From: Aspidapion aeneum
Lineage: Eukaryota > Arthropoda > Insecta > Coleoptera > Brentidae
Assembly: GCA_963576565.1 (NCBI GenBank)
Contig: OY755045.1
Coordinates: 5,267,477-5,331,476, forward strand
Length of the DNA stretch: 64,000 bases
Direction of reading: 5' to 3'
This document shows, in pieces, positions 56,379 through 64,000 of this stretch. The stretch's first letter is position 1. Each line of letters opens with the position of its first letter. Made by a program: the position numbers and the translations under genes. Below the pieces are notes generated by a model. The model was given only the letters and a program-made list of their open reading frames with translations. It searched no databases and was not told the origin of the DNA.

Positions 56379-59300
56379 TGTGGCCTTAAAAAAAGTAAAA
56401 AAAAATGTGGGCGCCAATTTGTGGCCTTAAAAAAAAATTGTGTGACATTTGTGGCAGCTTAAAGACGTCGCCGCCATTTTGTGACACTGAAACCCACTGA
56501 ATAATTAAACAAATATCTGGAAGCAGAACTGTATTTTCCAGCTAGGTAAAACATTGATATGCCCGGTAACTTTTATACAGTGGAGAAGGGGGGGGTTCAG
56601 AAATAAGAAAATTTTAAGTGCGCCACATTATTTAATATCAATGTTTTACAAAGAAGATCTTAAATAAAATACAGTTCAACCCAAATGTTGTAGCCAAACA
56701 ATGAAATTCCACCTACTTCCGAGGCTTCCAGAATATTTGTGTAATTAAAAAAAACCAAAAAAAATAAACAGAATAAAACTCTGAAAGATTGAATTAAGAT
56801 GACATAACTAGAAGCACTTTACAGGTAGACGGACTCCTTTAACAGGTCATAGTGTACCTACATCTGAGTCAGTAGTGTGAGACTCGGTTATATGAATGAT
56901 TGTTAAAAAAAAATATATATACTTCCAAAGTTATTCTGTCATAGGGGAGATCTGGACCAAATATCCGCTGTCATCATTCTACGTTAGGCAGAATGAGACA
57001 GACAGCAACCCAGTCCGAGATCTACCCCATGAGGTAAAAATGTGTAACGAAACCGCTAAAAAAAAATATAATCTCATCTCTCTTTTGTCTCCGCAAAGTT
57101 GGTCATTGGGTTGTACAAATAATACAAATACTTAGTTCATCTTGTATAATTAGATTGTAAAACTTGAGAAAAATACCAAACAAGTCAGGGCCAAAATAGC
57201 AAGGCACTTCAAATTTGACAGTAAAACTATCTTAAATAAATGAAATGAAGGAAAACAAGTCAATGTAGTAAATATGCCGCAAAACCAGGGTTATGACGTC
57301 ATACCTTATCTTGCGTTTACAAGAAATGTTGAAATTATACTGTGAAAGCTTGTATATGAAAAGATTAAGTCTAAATTATATTAAAAAAATTATATATGAG
57401 AAAAAAATTATAGTTAAGGCTCGCTCCTACCTTGGTCCTTGATTATTTAATAATTATAGGTGTTTATTTGGTAAACCTGGAGGTGTTGTAGGTTTCCCGA
57501 CATACTCCTGCTGTTCCGGCTTGCCCGCGCCTCCCCTACTGCCGCTTAGCACATCACGCTAGGGCAGCACATGGTCTTGAGTGTTGATGGTTCCTTGCCC
57601 CGAGCGTAAAAAGTTGTGGGATGCTTGCCCGAGCGTAGAACCCTGTGGAAAATGAAATATTTCAGTTTCCTGGAATTCGTCAATTTTGCACGAAGTTCCC
57701 CTACACAGTAACTTAAATCGAGAACCCCATGTCGACTCAATAAAATAAAGCAAATTTAAACAGATGAACTAAAATAAACTAACGTACCTTTCTCAGGGTT
57801 ATAACTGGCCCGTCCGGCTTCCCACCAGCGTCCAGCCCAACTGTCCCGTCGCTGGAATTGACAGGGCTGTAGACAAAGGAGAAAAACAATATATAGTTTT
57901 TATCCAACACGTGGTTAAAAGAAAAATATAAAAACGTCAACAATTCCCCACGTCCTTTGTCAAAAAAAGTACATTTCCCACGAAAAAATAATTACAATTT
58001 GGGAGGCAAATATTATCTTGAAGAGTACTCAAATAATAAAAAAAATGAAAAAAAATAAAATCGAACTTACCGCTGCTCTTTCCCCGTACAAAATGGCGTG
58101 GCCGACTTAAATTCCCCTCAAAACAGGGTGCGAGCGTCACTCCAGATTGCCTAGACACGACGGACTCACTTCCACAGTTTCTGGGATATCTCCTACAATC
58201 GCTGTAGTGCCAATCACCAAAAACAAAGGCGATCCCAGAAACTGTTGTCGACCCAACCAAATTTGTTAGCAAAGAGAGACAAAGCACTTAGTCGAGAATA
58301 CCAGAATAATGCAGTGGCCGGAAACCGTTTTGTAAATTTGGTGGGGAGTGGGGACGGTAAAACGCAATAGTACCAACCTAATCTTCCCGGTGAAATTCAA
58401 ATAACCTATTTATAAAAAACTTTTCCGCCAAAAATAAATCTCTACATTCAGTGGCAAGCCTGGAAGAAAAACCCGGGGTTTTCAAAGCAACCAATGAGGA
58501 GATACCGCATAGTTCCATACCGGTATATAGGGGCAGCACCGACCAAGGGGATAGGAAGTACGTAAAACAAACCTTGAGGTGTTGTCGGATCTATTTCCAC
58601 GGTTGAAATTTTTATAACAAGGACGTCGAGACACCCTCCATACATTTGACCGAACATTTGCCTACCGGACCCCCACCAACATATCCAATAGAAGAAGAAT
58701 AACCCGACGGACTAGAAGAAGCTCAGCATTGAAACCATCAACTGTAAAATCAATTACTGGAGATCAGGGCATGCAGCAAACCCAGGAATATTCGAACACT
58801 CAACCAATTCCCATATGAATAAAGCTATACTAAGTGCAGAATTTAGTTGCACTCCAGTTACAGTCTTCGTCAAAAGTTTCCTTCGCTCTTTATAAATGTT
58901 TTCTCTAATATTCATATGGTTTAACGCCATTTTTGTAAAACATTTCTACAGTAATAAAGTTGTTTCTGAACCTGAACCCAAAAATACACACTGAACTACT
59001 GCTAAGAAGCTCGGCAGAAGAGTGTTCAGATGTTAACTCACACGATTTCGTTTATTCTTTTAGTCTTGGCCTTCACCCCTCGTTTATCTCCCATTTACAA
59101 AAGTGCATAACTCGTATTTATTTTATCCTTTCCCTATCAAATTAATAAAGATATCAAAGTGGCGGAGCCTCGGTTGTTCCTGGTCGACCCAAATATGTTT
59201 TTGTACTATCAAAACTAGTTAATCCGTGAAGGAGATGAGGTTCGGATTGTCCCAATATCCTCGAAATAAACGTAAGGGAATGAAATGTTCATCTAAATGT

Positions 59301-59685
59301 TTCCTTCCTGTTACTGAAACCATTTGTGATGCGGCAACGCCGCCATTCCCCAGCATAACAGCTGTTTAACTTTATGAACGTCAAGAGAATCACAAAATTC
59401 CACAGATAAAAACAAAACAATCAAAATTTTTATGTGATTTTCCCGAAGCCTGTGATCTTAAATTTCAATTACGATGTCCAGATAATGCGATGTGCGTAGT
59501 GTCCACAGTAATTCGATGGGATGTCTCCTTTATAAGGTAACTTTTTGGACACTATATAACCTCCAAACCTAGCTCTATAAAATACTATATATTTGTGTAC
59601 AGAAAGACGAATCAAAGAGCCTTGATTATTTACCTAAATAAACAAATATGTAACGTTGTCTTAAACGTAAAAATGACACGTTACA
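56379..59685 (-). repeat. 5' LTR of the retrotransposon
   Basis: 3307 bases, identical in the stretches compared to 42420-45727 except one A fewer in an A-run near 57060. It carries the promoter candidate at 58407-58414 and the intron-like segments at 57867-58070 and 57643-57787. Confidence 0.95.
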
Positions 59686-59689
59686 GTAT
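59686..59689. repeat. Target-site duplication GTAT, right
   Basis: Matches 42416-42419 and directly follows the LTR's terminal ACA. Confidence 0.85.
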
Positions 59690-60855
59690 ATATTCGTATT
59701 TTACGCCGAAAGCTGTAAACATAATGTTTGTTAAATGCTTGACTGGTGGCACCATCTCTTAATATAATATAATAATAATCTTAAACGGCAACATTCAACA
59801 TCAAAAAGTCAGCTGACTATTTCGACCAATAGCAAACGGAATGCAAGTTGTGAACTAGCCGCTCATAACACAGAGTGTCTGAATGAAGTATAGGTTACAT
59901 AAAAATCGTTCCAAAAACTAATTGCATATTTTGACTAGCACTCTTTCCTAACTTCATTCATATAAATCCTAGCTGATCCTCTTCTCGAAATTTTATCAAT
60001 TTTTTGCCATTTGTCTAGTTAGTCTAGGCGCTGGCTTCTGTCACGTGTGATCTAATATGTGCGCTCAGTATGACTGCATGGCTTTGGAGTATAAAAAAAG
60101 TTGGGCCACGTGGTCAAACTCGTTTGGACGCCATCTTTGTAAACGGCCGCTTTATTGAAAGATTTTTTGTTCAAGCGTATCTAACTATCCATTGGTCGCA
60201 TTTTAATTTTTTAAAGCCCTTTTTACTCCTTTTTTAAAGGCAAATTTTGTTTTTGAGATTGTAACAGTGGCCTGTGTGTGACAGTGGTACTGTCATCTCA
60301 AGTGGCCAAGGCTTAAATGTTGTAAGCTACCAACTTAGGCTACAACTTATATAAATTATAACTGATTAAATGTTACTATATGTTATTAAATTTACACGAT
60401 CTCGAAAGGGAATTTGACGGTTCTTGGAGGAAAAGTATGCTATAAACGTTTTTCTCAAATGTATAACTAATGTAGGATAATCATACATACCTTTTCAATT
60501 TTCTTCTTGCAGCTTCACACTTTCACTTCTTATATTTATTAGTTGAATATCGACTTTTTACTACTATTAAACTTTTGTATTAAAATATTTACACTTCTTA
60601 AACTTTTAGGTTTTATAAACCTTTTATATATTTGTTGTAAATATATATATTTATTAACATCTTAAACGTTGATTCAATGAGTGAAACTATTCAATCAACT
60701 GTTTAATTTACTTAATATTACTGTTTAGGTTTGGGATATGTTATTGATTAAAAATGCCGATTTTAGGGCAACGAATGGTTTGTATTTTGTTGTTAAAATA
60801 AACCATAAAACAGATAAAAACATTATTTCAAAACACTGGAAACAGTAATAAATAA
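59690..60855. other. Unassigned DNA right of the retrotransposon
   Basis: About 50 bases at 59812-59865 match, inverted, 41900-41955 in the foldback element on the other side ('ggctagttcacaacttgcat', 'ttgctattggt'). No gene recognised. Confidence 0.4.
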
Positions 60856-62056
60856 CCCAACTAACATTTATAGTAGCGGCTACATGTTCTAAAGGCTTTG
60901 CTACTTTCTTATAGTAGAAATGTGGTGATCCCAACCAAAATTTGTTACTTTTTAGTTCTAACTACTATTTAGTATCAGGAATTAGTAGATGTTTCGTAAA
61001 AACGACCCTCTAAACTACTTCATAGGATTGTTTCTTGATAGTCGATTCTGATAGTCTTCTCTACCACAATAGGACGTTGCTAAAGTTTTACTTTCTTTTT
61101 AGTCGTTATTTCGTAGTCGCCCTGACTTTTATATCCTACTTAATTACCACTAGAAAGTTAAGCTTCATTGGAGTCCCAAACAAGTGTATCCGACAACTAC
61201 ATTATAACTTTAATTTTTACCACAAAAGTTTGTGTCATCATAGTAACATCTGATGTAACAATGTAGACAAAATAACTTTTTGGATCAACTTTAAAGCCGC
61301 AACTACTTTCAAGTAACCTTTTCGACTATCAGGGAATATAGTTTGGGACGCCATGTTTTTATGTAAGAAAGAAAATTTAATATTTTTGTTGTCGTTTTAT
61401 GAGCTCATATTAAAGAGCCATACTATTTTATAAACAAATTAGTTGAAGCTTACCAAAAATGCTCTTCTTAAGCACCATTTGTTGGAGTTAACTGTCGATT
61501 ATGAAAACATAACCTCCACAATCACAACACAAAAATTCCATCAGCTACCAGAAAACGGCTCAATTTTACGGGCGCACCGGTTTTTTGCAATATATATAAT
61601 GCATGTTATACAAAAAACTTTGCGTCGCACTCGAATTTTGATCCTCTGCTCGTAAATTCTCACACTTTTGGATAACATAGTTCATATTATAACCATAACC
61701 AAACAAAAAAACTAAGCGAGTCTGTTTACTGTTGTGTCCACCATATTGTGTAACAATTCTACCAAAAAGAAACGATTATATTATTTGCAACTACATCGCA
61801 ACTTTTATGCCATTACGGAAAAAAAAACAGCCTCTACGACGTAGTAGATACCTGGCTACGACGTAGTAGTGTAGTTGTTACTACAGTGACTTTAAACACT
61901 TGGCCAAGTAGTTATAACCAGAAATTGGTTCCCCACTTAGGGAATTATAACGTCGCTGTATGGTATACTGAGACGTAGCGGGAGTACGTTGCGGTTACTT
62001 TTAAGAAATTCTTTCTAGTTGGGGTTTCGTCGTTACAACTTTAATTGTTTGTTGGG
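60856..62056. mobile_element. 1.2-kb CCCAAC-ended inverted-repeat element, copy 2 (inverted)
   Basis: Reverse complement of 25873-27074 with few differences. Flanks are ...ataa and aaaag..., unrelated to those of copy 1, which confirms the boundaries. Frames conserved between the copies (61035-61253, 61443-61655) lack recognisable motifs and probably reflect the recent common origin of the copies. Confidence 0.75.
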
Positions 62057-63207
62057 AAAAGCTTTAAAATTAATAAACTCTAAAAAAAAGACCAAAATAA
62101 TTATGAATACTAAAGTTTACAGTTTTATACAATGTTAAAATAATTGATAAATTTCCCCAGTTGAAATAAAACCCCCCTTAAGAAGTATGAATGAAAGCGT
62201 AACGTACCAGGCAAAGGCAAACTAAAGAGTAAACTCCCTGACGACTTTCGAAAGTTTCCCGTCTCAGTTAAAGCGACCCTGCGCTTGAAGGGACAAATAT
62301 CTTGGCGTTGATTGGCTAGAATTCTACTCCCTTTCGCCTTGGCGAGAAAGAGATAGACTGCGCTTTAAGCGCTCCACTAAGAGACAAAATAGCAATGCAA
62401 GCCAGACCTAAAAACCCGTTAGAAAGTAAAATTGCACAGTGTGTTTTTTTTTAATTCAACATAGTTTAGCTAATTTGTTTCCAGTTACAAAATATGAATT
62501 TTGATGTTAGTGGCTCAAAGGACATATTAGCCGAATACAACTTTTATTAAAATACAGCGAACCTGAAAATATGCCTAAAAACAAGTCGCCGAGTTGCCAT
62601 AAATTTTACTTAATCTTAACCTAGTCTTGCATATAATTAATGCTTGTTGATGTCAAAACAATATTTAATTAAAAATCTTTAAAAACTTATAAATGGCAAA
62701 AATACCATTTATGCTCAAATCCCGTTTTGTTACAAGATATACCAAGAATATTAGTATTTCCACTCGCAAAAGAATTAAAATATTACCCATGCTCATTTTG
62801 TTGTAGCTACATTATTATTGACATTTGTTTGCTTATAGAAGGTTGAACCTTTCACAGAAGAGGATATTGACTTTGTTTTTAAAGTTCGATGGATGGTACC
62901 TCTAGAGACTGCCTTAAAGAGGGTGGTTTCAAAAAGGGTTCACAAGATTAAAAAAACTGTGAATTTGCAGCGAAACGATGCATACTAGCGAAAAATTTTA
63001 AAAATTATTTTTTATAGTATTTTTAATTCCGCTTCTTTTGATGTATCACCTAGCATCCTAGCTTTGATAGTTAGCTGTATACAAGCCAGCTAAAATATAC
63101 AATTTTGTGAAAACTCCACAGTGGCGGCTTGTGACAGTAAAGTTTGTGAGTTCTGCCGATAGGGTATAAAAAATGCTATTTTTTACAGTCTCCAGATCAC
63201 GTGTCTA
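62057..63207. other. Unassigned DNA
   Basis: No supported feature. The patch at 62215-62375 is less AT-rich, but I see no RNA gene structure. Confidence 0.3.
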
Positions 63208-63387
63208 TTATAAAAAGTAAAAAATTTCTCTTGTAACAATCCTTTTATACGATTTTCCCCGGCTTGAACCACATTTTTCTATTAAAATATCGGGCAATGG
63301 CCGTCCTTCTTTTTTCAGTTTTAGTTTTTCTTCATAAGTAAAGAGAGAGAATTTGTTTACATTAATTAAATTATCCACCACATTCAT
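63208..63387 (-). CDS. Short coding-looking fragment, possibly start of a transposase
   Basis: From the ATG at 63387 the frame reads MNVVDNLINVNKFSLFTYEE, then KLKLKKEGRPLPDILI and SSRGKSYKRIV. The even mix of K, E, L, P and G is unlike the random frames around it. The wording recalls N-terminal parts of hAT/TTF-type transposase-derived proteins, but I cannot confirm that. It ends at a stop after 59 codons, so it may be a first exon or a broken copy. A somewhat GC-richer region lies upstream on the minus strand (63480-63760). Confidence 0.35.
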   Translation of the reverse strand: MNVVDNLINVNKFSLFTYEEKLKLKKEGRPLPDILIEKCGSSRGKSYKRIVTREIFYFL

Positions 63388-64000
63388 TGTGACACAATTA
63401 TACAAAAATAACCAACAAACACGACCATAACCTCCCGCTCATGCGTTTGGCGTCTTCTAAATAAATAAATGCGCCTACAAACACGCAACGCTGAGCCCGC
63501 TCGCCCGGAATTGTACTGGAACTGCAAGTTTTGCAGCTCTGTTTTTCCCTAGATTTCGCTATCTAAACCCAGGAGCAAGTGCGGTGCGGGGCGAAGGCAG
63601 GTGTTCCTAGCCGAGCACAGATCTCGTTAGCCGCCCAGCTACGTTGTGTTGCAATTTAGCAGCGCCACAATGCCAATAACTCCATTTGACCGACTGTAAA
63701 ATGCGGCCTTCGGCGACGGCGCGCGGCATCATACTCAACACACGTACGCGATTTGAAGGCCTACTATACCAACACCGGACCGAAAATATACTGCTATTCC
63801 AATAATTTTAGAAATAAAATAATTATATTAGAAAAATAGCTGAAAAATAGTAAAATAATGTGAAAATTTTGAAGGTTCTGCAGCTCTGCAGCCCTTATGC
63901 AGTAGCCGCCCCTGAAACACCATGTTTTCGTTCCAAAATTTTTTTCTTAAAAATTTTAAGAGATATGACAATTCTTATAATAACATTTTTATAGGCAATA
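63388..64000. other. GC-richer unassigned DNA and window end
   Basis: 63480-63760 is clearly richer in GC than the window average. 'tatgcagtagccgcccctga' near 63896 looks like a transposon end. No gene or RNA identified. Confidence 0.3.

Larger units (their letters stand above)
42420..59685 (-). mobile_element. Very large Ty3/gypsy-type LTR retrotransposon, complete
   Basis: The element lies on the minus strand and has all parts: 5' LTR (56379-59685), PBS, long leader, gag, pol with PR-RT-RNaseH-IN order, PPT and 3' LTR (42420-45727), with a 4-bp GTAT target duplication. IN after RNase H places it in the Ty3/gypsy group. There is no envelope-like frame; pol ends 39 bases before the 3' LTR. 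At about 17.3 kb it is far above the usual size for such elements in insects, because of the 3.3-kb LTRs and the 5.6-kb leader. The LTRs looked identical wherever I compared them, apart from one A in a homopolymer, suggesting a young insertion. Confidence 0.95.

Overview
The window looks like repeat-dominated, AT-rich nuclear DNA from an arthropod, most likely an insect. The evidence is the transposon mix: Jockey-like LINEs with (ATTTG)n-type tails, a second LINE family in six pieces, hAT elements with 8-bp target duplications, two pogo/Tigger-like elements, a Penelope-like fragment, elements resembling Helentron-derived repeats with GACA microsatellites, and a Ty3/gypsy-type LTR retrotransposon whose primer-binding site matches the 3' end of an insect-type tRNA-Lys(CUU). 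I cannot name the species. I found no convincing host gene, tRNA, rRNA or CRISPR array.

Layout. 1-12 kb: a mosaic of short LINE pieces, three copies of a hairpin-ended GACA-carrying element (4691-5481, 7170-7648, 7913-8525), a dispersed ~700-bp repeat, and a hAT element (9240-10411) inserted in a Jockey-like reverse transcriptase relic. 12-18.8 kb: mostly unassigned AT-rich DNA with one more LINE copy. 18.8-25.2 kb: a Penelope/GIY-YIG relic, a pogo-like element with a cysteine finger and a nested LINE (19421-21079), a second inverted hAT copy (22498-23735) and a long palindromic foldback element (24617-25230). 25.6-41.4 kb: a Tigger element (25605-27436) containing a 1.2-kb inverted-repeat element, then a tandem duplication (about 27396-30781 and 37253-41390) that carries a 169-bp satellite, a small MITE and ~268-bp repeat units. 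The duplicates are separated by 6.47 kb bounded by a perfect 15-bp inverted repeat.

42.4-59.7 kb is the centrepiece: one very large LTR retrotransposon on the minus strand (42420-59685, about 17.3 kb) with 3.3-kb LTRs that look almost identical, a GTAT target duplication, PBS, PPT, gag and pol. Pol appears to be reached by a -1 frameshift at a canonical G GGA AAC site. Its 5' leader is about 5.6 kb and carries a 531-bp inverted copy of the element's own reverse transcriptase core, so the genomic RNA would hold sense and antisense copies of the same sequence and could fold into long double-stranded RNA. The LTR also contains intron-like segments and a partial duplication of its own end plus PBS. 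I regard this as the strongest candidate for something new.

59.7-64 kb: a second, inverted copy of the 1.2-kb element (60856-62056), unassigned DNA, and a short coding-looking piece at 63208-63387. Nothing here forms an operon or host pathway. The functional logic is that of mobile elements inserting into and copying one another.
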